In this document: piece by piece, positions 24,530 to 33,690 of the stretch
How the letters are laid out: each line of letters opens with the position of its first letter
How positions within the stretch are numbered: the stretch's first letter is position 1
DNA from: Aquisalimonas sp. 2447
Lineage (GTDB): Bacteria; Pseudomonadota; Gammaproteobacteria; Nitrococcales; Aquisalimonadaceae
DNA length: 64,000 bases
Assembly: GCF_012044895.1 (NCBI RefSeq)
Contig: NZ_CP050695.1
Span: 2,138,501 to 2,202,500, forward strand
Direction of reading: 5' to 3'
Position numbers and translations under genes: made by a program
Notes under the pieces: model-generated
What the model saw: only the letters and a program-made list of their open reading frames with translations
Database searches by the model: none
Told to the model about the DNA's origin: nothing

Positions 24530-26344
24530 TCAGTCATCCTCCAGGCGCAGTTCCATGGGCTTGCCATCGTCCTCTGCGCCCTCCGAGCCGGGCGGCGGTG
24601 TTGGTGGCTCCTGCTCATAGGTGTCCAGCTCGGCGGCGATCCGCATCACTTCATCCAGACTGGTTATGCCCTGGCGGGCGTAATCCATGGCCGCCATGGT
24701 CAGGGAACGGAAGCGCGGGCTCTCCGCCGCCAGCCGCGCGAACTCCCCGAGATCCTCCCGGCGCAAGGCATCGGCCATGCCGCCGTCGATCTCCAGCAGT
24801 TCGTAGACACCGATGCGGCCCTGGTAACCGGTGTTATTGCAATGGGTACAGCCGCGGCCGCGCGTGAACTCCGCGGCCTCCGGGGACAGACCGACTCCAC
24901 GCATCCAGGCGGACTCGTGGTCGTCCGGCGCGTGGGATTCCGTGCAGCTCCCACACACCCGCCGCAGCAGCCGCTGCGCCAGAACGCCCCGCAGTGAGGC
25001 GGCCAGCAGGTAGCTCTCGGCGCCCATGTCCAGCATCCGCACGGCGGTGGAGTGGGCATCGTTGGTGTGCAGCGTAGAGAGTACGAGGTGGCCGGTCACC
25101 GAGGCACGCAGACCGATCTCCGCGGTCTCCTGGTCACGCATCTCCCCGACCATGACAATATCCGGATCCTGGCGCAGGGCGGAGCGCAGAACCCGCCCGA
25201 AGGTCAGGCCGATGCGCTCCTGGACCTGGACCTGGTTGATGCGGGGCAAGCGGTACTCCACCGGATCCTCCACGGTGATGATCTTGCTCCCGGCGCGGTT
25301 GAGTTCGGACAGCGCCCCGTACAGGGTGGTGGTCTTGCCGCTGCCGGTGGGACCGGTGACCAGCACCATGCCGTGCGGCCGGTGGATCAGCCGGCGGAAC
25401 CGTTGGAGGACGTCCTCCGGCATGCCCAGACTCTCCAGGTTCAACAGCCCGCCGGACTGGTCGAGCAGGCGCATGACCACGGATTCCCCGTACTGGATGG
25501 GCATGGTCGACAAGCGCACGTCCACCGACCGCCGCCGCACGCGGAGGTTGAAGCGCCCGTCCTGGGGCAGGCGCTTCTCGGAGATGTTGAGCCCCGCCAT
25601 GAGTTTGAGCCGCAGGATCAGCGCCGGGGCGATGCGCTTTTCCTTCATCACGTGTTCCTGCAGTTGACCGTCCACACGCTGACGAATGCGCAGGGCGTTC
25701 TCGTCGGGCTCGATGTGGATATCCGACGCCCCGACCTGCACCGCGTCCTCGAAGATGGAGCGCAGCAGCCGGACCACCGGTGCGTTCCCGGTCTCGGAGT
25801 CCTCCTCCAGGCTGGCCAGGTCGACGTCGTCTTCGCCGATTTCCTCCTCCAGTTCCTCGGCAATATTGGAGATCTCTTCGGTCCGCCGATAGGTGCGATC
25901 AATGATCTGCAGCAGGTCCCGCTCGCGGACCACCGCCACCTCCACCGGCTTGCCCAGCAACCGGGCCAGCTCGTCCTGGGCAAACAGGTCGGTGGGATCC
26001 ACCATGCCCACCAGAAAGTGCGTCGCTTCCTCCTTGAGCGCCAACGCCCGCAGGCGGCGGGCATGCGTCTCCGGCAGCTTGCGCACCGTCTCCGTCTCCA
26101 CCTGGTACGTGCGCAGATCCAGATTGGCGACACCCAGCTGCCGCGCCAGAAGATCATTGAGGTTGGCTTCGGAGACATAGCCGAGATCGATGAGCGTGCG
26201 CCCGAGCTTGCGACCGGTCCGTTTCTGCTCCGTGAGCGCCGCCTGCAGCTGGCTGTCGGAAATGATCCCTTCATTGACCAGCAGGTCACCGATGCGAATC
26301 TTCCGGCGTGCCCGACCGGCGTTTGCGCTATCGCTCTCTATCAT
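24530..26344 (-). CDS. mshE: MshE c-di-GMP-regulated pilus extension ATPase
   Basis: A 604-residue GspE/PilB-type ATPase. The N-terminal MshEN domain has two tandem c-di-GMP motifs: RIGDLLV through L-x2-AL-x2-Q (residues 17-40) and KLGRTLIDLG through L-x2-LLARQ (46-69), as in Vibrio MshE, where binding activates pilus extension. The motor domain has Walker A GPTGSGKTTT, Walker B MVGEMRDQETAE and a four-cysteine zinc site (VCGSC and CTHCNNTGYQGR). Residues 7-14 (ANAGRARR) recur in DusA. It overlaps mshN by four bases. Confidence 0.92.
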   Translation of the reverse strand: MIESDSANAGRARRKIRIGDLLVNEGIISDSQLQAALTEQKRTGRKLGRTLIDLGYVSEANLNDLLARQLGVANLDLRTYQVETETVRKLPETHARRLRALALKEEATHFLVGMVDPTDLFAQDELARLLGKPVEVAVVRERDLLQIIDRTYRRTEEISNIAEELEEEIGEDDVDLASLEEDSETGNAPVVRLLRSIFEDAVQVGASDIHIEPDENALRIRQRVDGQLQEHVMKEKRIAPALILRLKLMAGLNISEKRLPQDGRFNLRVRRRSVDVRLSTMPIQYGESVVMRLLDQSGGLLNLESLGMPEDVLQRFRRLIHRPHGMVLVTGPTGSGKTTTLYGALSELNRAGSKIITVEDPVEYRLPRINQVQVQERIGLTFGRVLRSALRQDPDIVMVGEMRDQETAEIGLRASVTGHLVLSTLHTNDAHSTAVRMLDMGAESYLLAASLRGVLAQRLLRRVCGSCTESHAPDDHESAWMRGVGLSPEAAEFTRGRGCTHCNNTGYQGRIGVYELLEIDGGMADALRREDLGEFARLAAESPRFRSLTMAAMDYARQGITSLDEVMRIAAELDTYEQEPPTPPPGSEGAEDDGKPMELRLEDD

Positions 26345-27720
26345 TCCAGGCTCTCGATCCGTTGGCGCAGGAACGCCGTGAGTTCACTGTTCAGGCCGCC
26401 CACCGCCAGTGCACGCTGGTAGGCGGCACGCGCGCGGGCCGACTCCCCGCTCTCCTCCAGGGCAACTCCCAGCCCCAGCCACCAGCGACCCTCGCTGCTC
26501 TGCTCCCGGGCCAGTTCACGGTACAGGGGCACCGCCTCCCCGGCCCGTCCCGTCTGACGATACAGCGCTGCCAGCAGCGCGTGCCAGCGCCCTTTCCCGA
26601 ACACGGGCGCCGGATGTTCCTCCAGGACCCGAATGGCTTGCTCCGGATCCTGCTCCCGGAGCAGTCGGGCCTTGAGCCGCGCCAGCTGGGTCGCGCCGCC
26701 CTCGTGGTCCAGCCCCCTGGTCAGAACCTCTACAGCGGCCTCCCGTTCGCCGCGCCGCTCGTGGCTGGCCGCCAGGGCCCGACGTACGCGCCAGGCCTCG
26801 GGCATGGCGTCCAGGGCCTCTCTGTAGATGGCCATGGCGCGATCATCATCCCCCGCCTCTTCCGCGTCACGGCCACGGCGAAGGGCGCCGACGGCGTCCA
26901 GGCTCTGCGCCGGCGCCTTCACCAGCCCCGGGCCACCGGCAGCATCCCGGTCCGCCACGGGGACGCCGAGCGGGCTCTCCACCAGCCGGCGGGTGTCCGC
27001 GTCGTCGGCCCCGTCAGCGTCCGCCACTTCTCCACGCTCTGTCTCCGGTGATTCGGGCTCGCCGGCCGCTGTTGCCTCGCCCTCCTCCGGGGCGGAGCTC
27101 TCCCGGGCCTGTTCCGACTCCGGGGGATCCTCCGGAAAATCGAAATCCAGGGCGACGCCCGCGGCCAGACGCCGTGCCTGCAGCCGTGGCACCGTCCGGA
27201 ATCGCAGGTCCAGGGTCAGGTATTCGTCGCCAACCCGCCAGTCCACGGCACGCAGGTGGGGCATGCGCTCCAGCAGGTCCGGCAGCTGAGTGTCTTCGCC
27301 TGCCACCGGCAGCCGCAGTGTCACGTCACTGCCGTCATCACTGCGCTCCAGCGTGTGCATCAGCGGGCCATCTGCCAGGAAACGCAACTCCACGCCACGC
27401 ACGACATCATGGACGGCAATCTGCTGCAGACCGGGCACGCCCGGCTGCGCTTCCTGCACCGGGGCGTCCTCGTCCGCCGCGGGCGTGACCGGTGGCGTCT
27501 GCGGACCGGCAACCTCCGGGGATGTCCGCGGCAGCGGGGTATGGGTCAGGTAACCCGCGGCGCCGATGACCAGCAGCAATGCCACCCCGAACACCACGCG
27601 GCGCGCCTGCGTCCCGCCCCTGACCCCGCCGGGCGCTGACCGTACGCCCGGCGGCATGATATTTCGCGGGCTGTTACGCCGCCGATCGAGATCGCGGAGA
27701 ACATCATTGATCAGGCTCAT
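26341..27720 (-). CDS. mshN: MshN-like TPR pilus assembly protein
   Basis: A 459-residue bitopic protein. The start MSLINDVLRDLDRRR is the typical beginning of MshN; one helix follows (VVFGVALLLVIGAAGYL). The middle holds an AMIN-like beta segment (HDVVRGVELRFLADGPLMHTL), then an acidic Pro/Glu linker. The C-terminal third carries TPR-like repeats (RDAEEAGDDDRAMAIYREALD, then GRAGEAVPLYRELAREQ and ARAAYQRALAVGG). It overlaps both mshM and mshE by four bases. It probably helps assemble the secretin and platform. Confidence 0.8.
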   Translation of the reverse strand: MSLINDVLRDLDRRRNSPRNIMPPGVRSAPGGVRGGTQARRVVFGVALLLVIGAAGYLTHTPLPRTSPEVAGPQTPPVTPAADEDAPVQEAQPGVPGLQQIAVHDVVRGVELRFLADGPLMHTLERSDDGSDVTLRLPVAGEDTQLPDLLERMPHLRAVDWRVGDEYLTLDLRFRTVPRLQARRLAAGVALDFDFPEDPPESEQARESSAPEEGEATAAGEPESPETERGEVADADGADDADTRRLVESPLGVPVADRDAAGGPGLVKAPAQSLDAVGALRRGRDAEEAGDDDRAMAIYREALDAMPEAWRVRRALAASHERRGEREAAVEVLTRGLDHEGGATQLARLKARLLREQDPEQAIRVLEEHPAPVFGKGRWHALLAALYRQTGRAGEAVPLYRELAREQSSEGRWWLGLGVALEESGESARARAAYQRALAVGGLNSELTAFLRQRIESLE

Positions 27721-28634
27721 GCTGTCATGCCCAGGCCATGCCAGTGGGCGATCCCGGCGGCAATGACGACCAGGGTCGCCACCACCGACGCCGCCCACCA
27801 GCTCCGTCGGCTGCGCCCCGGCTGCAGCGCCTCATCGGTGTCCCTGGCAGCACGCAGAACATGCTGCCACCCGACACTGTCCCGTCCTTCGCCGTAGGCT
27901 GCCAGCAACGCCTTGTGAGCCAGAATGTTCACCAGGCGCGGCAGCCCTGCGCTGGAGGTGCAGAGCGCATCCATGGCTCCGCCGCTGAACAGTTCACCGC
28001 CGCCGCTCCCGGCGACCGCGAGCCGATGGCCGACATAGCTTCGCACCTCCCGGCAATCCAGGTGGCCCAGGGTGTACGAGAACGTGATCCGCTGCCGGAG
28101 TTGGCGCCAGCGATTGGCGGACAAGCGGGCATCAAGCTCCGGCTGACCGAACATCACCACCTGGAGTAGTTTGGCCCGCTCCGTTTCCAGGTTCGTGAGC
28201 AGGCGCAGCGCTTCCAGGGTGTCCTCCGGCATGGACTGCGCCTCGTCCAGCACCAGCACCACCGGGCGCTCTGCCTGGCGTGCCTGCAGCAGCGCAGCCG
28301 TGAGTTCCCGGAGTACGCGATGCTGACCGGCATTGCCGGGCAGTTTCAGCCCCAGCTCATCCGCAAGGCTCAGGCGCAACCCGTTGGCGCTGACGTAGGG
28401 GTTGGGCACCCAGGCCGTGGTGTAACGGTCTTCCAGGCGATTGAGCAGCGTCCGGCAGAGCATGGTCTTGCCCGTGCCCACCTCGCCGGTGACCTTGATG
28501 AACCCTTCCCCGCCATCCAGCGCCACCAGAACGACGTTGAGCGCTTCCTGCCAGGCTCCCAGGTTGCAGAAATAGGTCGTGTCCGGGGACAGGGAGAACG
28601 GGAAGTCGTCGAGACCGAAGTGCTCCAGGTACAT
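27717..28634 (-). CDS. mshM: MshM-like ExeA/GspA-type AAA ATPase
   Basis: A 305-residue ATPase. It begins MYLEHFGLDDFPFSLSPDTTYF, the classic ExeA/MshM start, with Walker A GEVGTGKTMLCR, Walker B VVLVLDEAQ and sensor segment LRQRITFSYTLGHLD. A single C-terminal membrane helix (WWAASVVATLVVIAAGI) anchors it. In ExeA the ATPase remodels peptidoglycan passage for secretin assembly; MshM is assumed to do the same for MshL, whose gene lies 26 bases upstream. Confidence 0.88.
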   Translation of the reverse strand: MYLEHFGLDDFPFSLSPDTTYFCNLGAWQEALNVVLVALDGGEGFIKVTGEVGTGKTMLCRTLLNRLEDRYTTAWVPNPYVSANGLRLSLADELGLKLPGNAGQHRVLRELTAALLQARQAERPVVLVLDEAQSMPEDTLEALRLLTNLETERAKLLQVVMFGQPELDARLSANRWRQLRQRITFSYTLGHLDCREVRSYVGHRLAVAGSGGGELFSGGAMDALCTSSAGLPRLVNILAHKALLAAYGEGRDSVGWQHVLRAARDTDEALQPGRSRRSWWAASVVATLVVIAAGIAHWHGLGMTA

Positions 28635-28660
28635 ACCAACCTTGTCGCAAGTAAAGGCGC

Positions 28661-30298
28661 CTACTCAGGCTGTCCGGTGGCGCCGGAACGCTCCCGGCGC
28701 AGGCGCTGCATGCGCTCCCGGCTCTGGCCCAGTTCGTCATCCCAGGTGCTCTCATCCACAACCACCGGCCGCAGCAGGATGACCAGCTCGCTCTTGATGG
28801 TCTCACTGTCACGCTGACGGAACAGGCCGCCCACCATGGGCAGATCCCCCAGCAGCGGCACCTGCCCGGTGCCGTCCTCGACCCGGTCCTGCATCAGGCC
28901 GCCGATCACCACCACCTCGCCGCTGCGGGCGCGCACGATGCTGTCGGATTCGCGAACGTCGCTCCGGGCCAGCGGGATGCTGAAGGTGTCGTCGCCGGTG
29001 CTGATGTCCTTGCGCTGGTCGACAACCTCGCTGACCGAGGGGTGGACATGCAGCGTCACCCGGTTGTCTTCGCTGATGTGGGGCGTGACGTCCAGGGCAA
29101 TACCGGAGAAGAAAGGCGTCAGTTCCACGTTGGGCGAGGTGGTTGCCGTGGTGCCCACGGCGGTGGTGGTGGTGGAGATGTCGGTGACGAAGAACTCGTC
29201 GGTTCCCACCTTGATCACGGCCTTCTGGTTGTTCACCGTGGAAACCCGCGGACTGGAGAGGACCTGCACCTCACCCTGAGTCTCAAGAAGTTCCACGAAC
29301 GCACTGAAATCGCCCAGATCCGCACTCAAAGAGAACACGCCCCCCGGGTCCGGCAGGTCACCATCAAATACGGTGCCACCCTGCTGACCGAAGGTGACTT
29401 CGCGACCATCCGGCTGGGTTAGCGCCTGCCAGTTGATGCCGGACTGGAACCGGTCGCTGAGTTCCACCTCCAGAATCTTGGCCTCCAGCACCACCTGGCG
29501 GCCCAGATTGGTCTGCACCCCACCAAGGAACTCGTCCACCTGGCGCAGCGTGCCCGGCATGGCCCGCACCACGATGGTGCCGGCCTGCGGGCTCATCACC
29601 ACCCGGGCGTCATCCTCATCGCCGACAATCGTCTCCAGTGCCTGCCGCAATTCCCCCCAGACGTCGGACGAGGCATCGGTCTCGATGCGGCTCCCGGACA
29701 GGGCCCGGCCGCCGTCGTCGCCGTTGGAGTCCGTCAGGGCTCCGGAGCTGACGCGGGTATCCGACTGACCGCGGCGATCCACGTTCAGGTATTCCACCTG
29801 GAAGATCCGTGTCTGTGCCTGCTGGGGCAGCACCAGGAAGCCGGCATCCGTTTCCCGGTATTCGTAACCGTAGACCTCACGCACCGCCTGCATGACCTGG
29901 GGCACGGTGACATCCTGAAGGCTCAGGGAAATGGTGCCATCCACCTCCGGATGCACCACCATGTTGTGAGGGGTGTCCTCCACCAGACCCATGAAGAAAT
30001 CCCGGGCGGGGAGCTGATTCACGGACAGGTCGAAGCGCTCTTCGGTGTCCTCCACCTCCGGAAGCGGTTCCGGTTCCGGCTCCGGTTCCAGCGCCTCTCC
30101 CACGGCATCGGGAAACCCGTCGACCGGGTCCTCCGGTTCCGCGTCGTCGGGGCCGGAAGCCAGCGCGTCGTCGATGGCCTCATCCATCTCCTGTCCGCGC
30201 TCGCGATCCGCCTCGGGGCTTGCCGCGCACCCGGCAAGCAGCACGAGAAGGACCACGGCCACAGCGATGGCGACGGGACGCGTTGCTATCAAGCTCAC
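28661..30298 (-). CDS. mshL: MshL outer-membrane secretin, lipoprotein
   Basis: A 545-residue secretin, the outer-membrane pore for the pilus. The signal ends in the lipobox VLLAGC. An acidic linker with Glu-Pro repeats follows, then a secretin/TonB short domain ([20 protein letters not shown]) and N-domains. The C-terminal secretin domain has [17 protein letters not shown] and the hallmark [16 protein letters not shown]. It overlaps mshK by four bases at its start. The Glu-Pro stretch comes from a short DNA repeat (ggttcc/ggctcc units near 30066-30095). Confidence 0.92.
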   Translation of the reverse strand: MSLIATRPVAIAVAVVLLVLLAGCAASPEADRERGQEMDEAIDDALASGPDDAEPEDPVDGFPDAVGEALEPEPEPEPLPEVEDTEERFDLSVNQLPARDFFMGLVEDTPHNMVVHPEVDGTISLSLQDVTVPQVMQAVREVYGYEYRETDAGFLVLPQQAQTRIFQVEYLNVDRRGQSDTRVSSGALTDSNGDDGGRALSGSRIETDASSDVWGELRQALETIVGDEDDARVVMSPQAGTIVVRAMPGTLRQVDEFLGGVQTNLGRQVVLEAKILEVELSDRFQSGINWQALTQPDGREVTFGQQGGTVFDGDLPDPGGVFSLSADLGDFSAFVELLETQGEVQVLSSPRVSTVNNQKAVIKVGTDEFFVTDISTTTTAVGTTATTSPNVELTPFFSGIALDVTPHISEDNRVTLHVHPSVSEVVDQRKDISTGDDTFSIPLARSDVRESDSIVRARSGEVVVIGGLMQDRVEDGTGQVPLLGDLPMVGGLFRQRDSETIKSELVILLRPVVVDESTWDDELGQSRERMQRLRRERSGATGQPE

Positions 30299-30651
30299 TG
30301 TTTTTGATTCCTTTTGATGTCAGTACCCTGCACCGGCACATGCACTAGCGCACCGGCCCGGCGAAAAATCACGGCATGGCGCTCGATGCGCTCCACGCGA
30401 CCGAAATCCAGAGCGTCCCCTTCGCGTATGTAGGCATCACCGACGAAGGCGATCCGTCGATCGCCGGAGCGAAGTATCGCCCGCACGGCTGGTGGCTCAA
30501 GGGGCACCTGCTGGTTCGCTGTCTCCGGCGGCTGGGCTTCCGGGGGCGGGGCGGTCGGGTCGTGCCCGGCGAAGGCCACCGCACCAAGTAGCAGCAATAC
30601 CGCGCCGGCAAGCGCGGAGCAACCACCAGCGGATTTGCGCTCAAAGGCCAA
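30295..30651 (-). CDS. mshK: MshK-like pilus biogenesis protein
   Basis: A 118-residue exported protein with a signal/anchor segment ([17 protein letters not shown]) and a Pro-rich linker beginning HDPTAPP. The C-terminal part ([19 protein letters not shown], then [21 protein letters not shown]) resembles the small PilP/GspC-like homology region that contacts the secretin. It overlaps mshL by four bases and mshJ by eleven. Assigned to MshK mainly by order and this C-terminal pattern. Confidence 0.75.
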   Translation of the reverse strand: MAFERKSAGGCSALAGAVLLLLGAVAFAGHDPTAPPPEAQPPETANQQVPLEPPAVRAILRSGDRRIAFVGDAYIREGDALDFGRVERIERHAVIFRRAGALVHVPVQGTDIKRNQKQ

Positions 30652-31279
30652 GCGTCGGCTCCTCCAGACTCAGGGTGTGCACATCCAGCCGGACCCGTGC
30701 CCTGGGATGCGACACCACCTGGTAATCCACCCGCTCCCAGATGAGTTCGCGGGAATCCCCCTCCAGGCGTTCCAGGTAATCCATGGTGGCCGCATAGCTG
30801 CCCTCGAACACCACGGTGACGCCATGGCGGTAGACCCTCAGGTCATCCTCCTCGAACACCGTCTCGGGCGCCCGGGTCTGCAGGTACTCCAGGTCCAACC
30901 CGTCCTGCTCGGCCAGCATGCGTCGCAACACCGCTACCATGCGGGACGGCGAGACCAGGCGCTGCATCTGTTCGTCCAACTCCGCTTCGAGCTCTGCCAG
31001 GGTCTCCTGCGCCTGGTCCAGGCGTTCACGCCAGGGTGCGTCCGGATCCTCGTCCTGGCGCGCGATCAGGTCAGCCCGCTGTCCAGCGATTTCGGCCAGA
31101 GCCTCCTCATGACCGCTGATGCGGGTCTGCGCGGTCTCTGCCCGCTGTTCCAGGGGCACCTGAACGGCGTAGTTCCAGATCAGTACCACCGTCACCAGCA
31201 GCGCCAGCAACAGCAACAGCTGCTCACGGCGCTGTCGCTCGCGGTACCAGGCGTCCAGCTGACGCAGTGCTTCAGTCAT
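30641..31279 (-). CDS. mshJ: MshJ-like inner-membrane protein (PilO type)
   Basis: A 212-residue bitopic protein. One N-terminal helix (QLLLLLALLVTVVLIWNYAV) is followed by a long coiled coil (about residues 45-110), then an alpha/beta domain with DLEYLQTRAPETVFEEDDLRVYRHGVTV, the PilO/MshJ ferredoxin-like fold. The ATG at 31279 has GGGAGG five bases before it; a longer frame adds only six residues. With MshI and the second MshI-like protein it forms the inner-membrane alignment complex. Confidence 0.8.
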   Translation of the reverse strand: MTEALRQLDAWYRERQRREQLLLLLALLVTVVLIWNYAVQVPLEQRAETAQTRISGHEEALAEIAGQRADLIARQDEDPDAPWRERLDQAQETLAELEAELDEQMQRLVSPSRMVAVLRRMLAEQDGLDLEYLQTRAPETVFEEDDLRVYRHGVTVVFEGSYAATMDYLERLEGDSRELIWERVDYQVVSHPRARVRLDVHTLSLEEPTLGL

Positions 31280-31874
31280 CCCCGCCTCCCGCGCCACGCA
31301 GGACGAAACGCAACGGGCGTTCGTTGTCCTCCGGCCTCCTCAGCTCGAGACCGGCGAACGAGCGGCCGATGAACTCGGGCTCACGCCCCAGGTGGTCGAC
31401 GAACTCCGGCACCGCAGCGGCACGCATTGCCCCGCCTTCCAGACGCAGCCCGCCGTCGGCTCGGGCGCGTATGCGCTCAAGCCAGACATCGTCGGCCGCT
31501 TCCCGGGCGAGCCCCTGAAACACCGACGCAAAACCGCCACGCCAGGGGGCATCGTCGGTGGCCACGACACGGTCGCCGAGCCGCTGTCGTGCCGTGATTT
31601 CATCCTCCAGGGATTGCACCCGCCGCTGCAGCGCGGGATCAGGGTCTTCGGGCGGCGCCTCGGCGCGCAGTGCCTCGACTGCTTCCCGCTCCTCCTGGAC
31701 CTGCTGAGTCAGCCGTTCGGCACGGCGCTCGCTGTCGGCGACCTGCTGCCAGTACCACCCGCTGAACAGGGCCAGCGCAAGGGCCAGCCCGCCAGCCCAC
31801 AGCGGCAGAGCCGCCAGACTCAGCCAGTCCCGGTTGCGCCGCACTGGTTGGTAGAGATTGACCTCCTGCCTCAC
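31272..31874 (-). CDS. Second MshI-like protein (PilN type)
   Basis: A 200-residue bitopic protein. The start QEVNLYQPVRR is the PilN/MshI2 signature, followed by a membrane helix (LWAGGLALALALFSGWYW), a coiled coil (SERRAERLTQQVQEEREAVEALRA) and a small C-terminal domain. The start is GTG within GTGA, overlapping the mshI stop by four bases. It corresponds to the second MshI gene of Vibrio MSHA loci, and to PilN partnered with PilM-like MshI. Confidence 0.78.
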   Translation of the reverse strand: MRQEVNLYQPVRRNRDWLSLAALPLWAGGLALALALFSGWYWQQVADSERRAERLTQQVQEEREAVEALRAEAPPEDPDPALQRRVQSLEDEITARQRLGDRVVATDDAPWRGGFASVFQGLAREAADDVWLERIRARADGGLRLEGGAMRAAAVPEFVDHLGREPEFIGRSFAGLELRRPEDNERPLRFVLRGAGGGDD

Positions 31875-32794
31875 GACCGCCCCCCGGAGCGCAGGCGCAG
31901 GGCAGCGCCTATGGCCAGTGCCGCGCGCTGTTGCTGCCCGCTGGAGAGGCTGTCGGGTGTCTCCAGCCACTGCTCCAGTTGCAGCATCTCCACGGATGCC
32001 CCCAAGTGGGCGTTCAGATCCCCCACCACCGCCGCTTCGTCGAATTCTGTCAGGGGCAGCAGCACTACCCGCGATGGCGGTGCGCCATAGAGCTGACTGT
32101 CGTAGTAATCCAGGGAACGCTGCACTTCCAGAGCCAGGCGTTCACTCGCCTGTGACGGGTCGGCACGCAGGTGAATTCCGCCAATCTCCAGCGCGCGGGC
32201 CAGATACAGGGAGTCTTCACGGCTGACCACCAGCAGCCCCTCGTCGCTGTCCACGGCCAGGACCGCAATGCCGCCGCCCTGCTCCGGGCAAAGGGCGGCG
32301 AGATTGCGCACCGCCATCTCGCGGATCTCCAGCGCGACCAGCCGCAGGCCGGCCTGGTCGATCATGTCGGCGTACTCATCCATCGCCTGGCGCCGGGCAA
32401 CGATGCCATAGAGCATGTTCGCCACATCCCGCGTGGGGGGTGGCGGAACCAGGATGACATCGGTCACCGCCTGCTCCAGCGGCACATCAACCACATCCTT
32501 GAGGCGCCAGCGTACCGCAGTCTGCAGTTCTTCCCTGGGCACCGCGGGTGCCTCCAGTTGCTGCACCTGGTAGCTGCCACGCGGCGCCACGGCGACACAG
32601 GGGCACCGCTGCAAGCCGTGATCGTGGACTGCCGCCCGCAGCGCCCCGGTCCAACCGTCCAAACCGGCGTCGGCCGGCCGGTGCTCGGCCACCTCCAGGC
32701 CTCCGGAGGCGTTCAGTACGGCGACACCGACTCCCCGGCCGCCGAGGGCGACCCCCACCAGTCGATCCCGCCGCGAACGGCGCCATGGAATCAA
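31871..32794 (-). CDS. mshI: MshI-like actin-fold pilus protein (PilM type)
   Basis: A 307-residue cytoplasmic protein, first gene of the main MSHA operon. VAVAPRGSYQVQQLEAPAVP, ELQTAVRWRLKDVVDVPLE and AVLAVDSDEGLLVVS follow the PilM/GspL actin-like fold, as does the C-terminal LAIGAALR. Unlike GspL it has no membrane helix, so it should bind the cytoplasmic end of the PilN-type protein encoded next. The Vibrio regulator gene mshH (csrD) that precedes mshI elsewhere is not present. Confidence 0.8.
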   Translation of the reverse strand: MIPWRRSRRDRLVGVALGGRGVGVAVLNASGGLEVAEHRPADAGLDGWTGALRAAVHDHGLQRCPCVAVAPRGSYQVQQLEAPAVPREELQTAVRWRLKDVVDVPLEQAVTDVILVPPPPTRDVANMLYGIVARRQAMDEYADMIDQAGLRLVALEIREMAVRNLAALCPEQGGGIAVLAVDSDEGLLVVSREDSLYLARALEIGGIHLRADPSQASERLALEVQRSLDYYDSQLYGAPPSRVVLLPLTEFDEAAVVGDLNAHLGASVEMLQLEQWLETPDSLSSGQQQRAALAIGAALRLRSGGRS

Positions 32795-32866
32795 GGAATG
32801 GAGATCCAGAGCGTACCTCGTATCGGTTTCATTTCGATTGATTATTTGGACTATGCAGGCGTGCTG

Positions 32867-32895
32867 ACTGTATCCGACGAGCGATACCCCGACAA
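32867..32895 (-). promoter_or_regulatory. Candidate promoter for the main MSHA operon
   Basis: On the minus strand TTGTCG (32890-32895) and TACAGT (32867-32872) lie 17 bases apart, each matching the consensus at four of six positions. Transcription would start about 66 bases before mshI, in an AT-richer part of the 234-base gap. No better pair was seen. Confidence 0.4.
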
Positions 32896-32940
32896 GGAAC
32901 GGGTAGGCACAATCGCGAATCTGGTCTACCGTTGCCGATG

Positions 32941-32995
32941 GTCCGGTGTCCTGCAGCCCGAAAGCCCGGCACCTGTGGGCTGCGGGACACCGGAC
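32941..32995. repeat. Long GC-rich hairpin between divergent genes
   Basis: GTCCGGTGTCC-T-GCAGCCC (32941-32959) pairs with GGGCTGC-G-GGACACCGGAC (32977-32995): 19 base pairs, with a single G-T wobble, around a 17-base loop. No T-run follows on either side, and it lies upstream of genes on both strands, so it is not an ordinary terminator. It could be a mobile palindrome, a structured 5' leader of the gene at 33029, or a protein-binding site. Confidence 0.7.
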
Positions 32996-33028
32996 AGCGG
33001 GTCACGGCCACGAGCGGGGTGAAGGCAG

Positions 33029-33508
33029 TTGGATGAATCTCGGGCAGCACAGCACATGCTGGACCGTGTATTACGGGAGACATCGCCGCACAATTACCTG
33101 GTCATCGGTGACGCCCACCCCCTGAACCCGGAACCGGCGGCCCTGGACAGATCCCTGACAACCGTCAGGCGGCTGACACCGGTCGAAACCCTGGAGGCCC
33201 TGCCACACCACGGACGCCAGGATCTGGTACTGGTCGGCGCGCTGGAGCTGTTCCCGCGGGGGGATGGTGAGATTCTACTCTCGCGTCTACGGGATCTGTA
33301 TGCCCGCCGCGTGCTGGCCCGGCTGCGGCCCTCCGCCCACTGGGAACACCGGGACATGACGGCCTTCGGCTTCACCCGGCTGGCCCGGCTCGGTGATGAC
33401 AACGGCCTCCTCTACGGATTCGACATGGCGACCTACAAGACCACACCGGACTGGCTCAATCCGCGCTTCTGGGCGAATCCCGAACTCTGGGGCAAATACC
33501 GGTGGTAG
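33029..33508 (+). CDS. Conserved hypothetical protein
   Basis: A 159-residue soluble protein of unknown role. The pattern HNYLVIGDAHPL, QDLVLVGALELFPR, LSRLRDLYARRVLARL and FTRLARLGDDNGLLYGF resembles a Rossmann-like alpha/beta core, as in small proteins of gammaproteobacteria that lack SAM motifs. It ends in an aromatic tail (TPDWLNPRFWANPELWGKYRW). The start is TTG, with GAAGG upstream; the next ATG, nine codons later, has no ribosome-binding site. It lies between the MSHA operon and the sulfite reductase gene, with a long hairpin just upstream. Confidence 0.65.
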   Translation: MDESRAAQHMLDRVLRETSPHNYLVIGDAHPLNPEPAALDRSLTTVRRLTPVETLEALPHHGRQDLVLVGALELFPRGDGEILLSRLRDLYARRVLARLRPSAHWEHRDMTAFGFTRLARLGDDNGLLYGFDMATYKTTPDWLNPRFWANPELWGKYRW

Positions 33509-33690
33509 CCGGCGCGCGGGTCCCGGCTGCAGCCCGGTGAAATAACCCTCTGCGCTTAATTTATAGCGAAATATTCCTTTTATGTATAACCACGCCTTGC
33601 TACGGTCACTGCCAAGGTCAGGGCGGGCGCGTCCAGTCGGGATCGACGCCCGGTTCCCCGGACCCGCCAGAGCAAACGCACGAGGGCTCG

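Noticed and set aside
30061-30098. Short tandem repeat of ggttcc/ggctcc units
   Set aside because: It encodes the Glu-Pro linker of MshL in frame and has no sign of a separate function; at most a slippage-prone linker.
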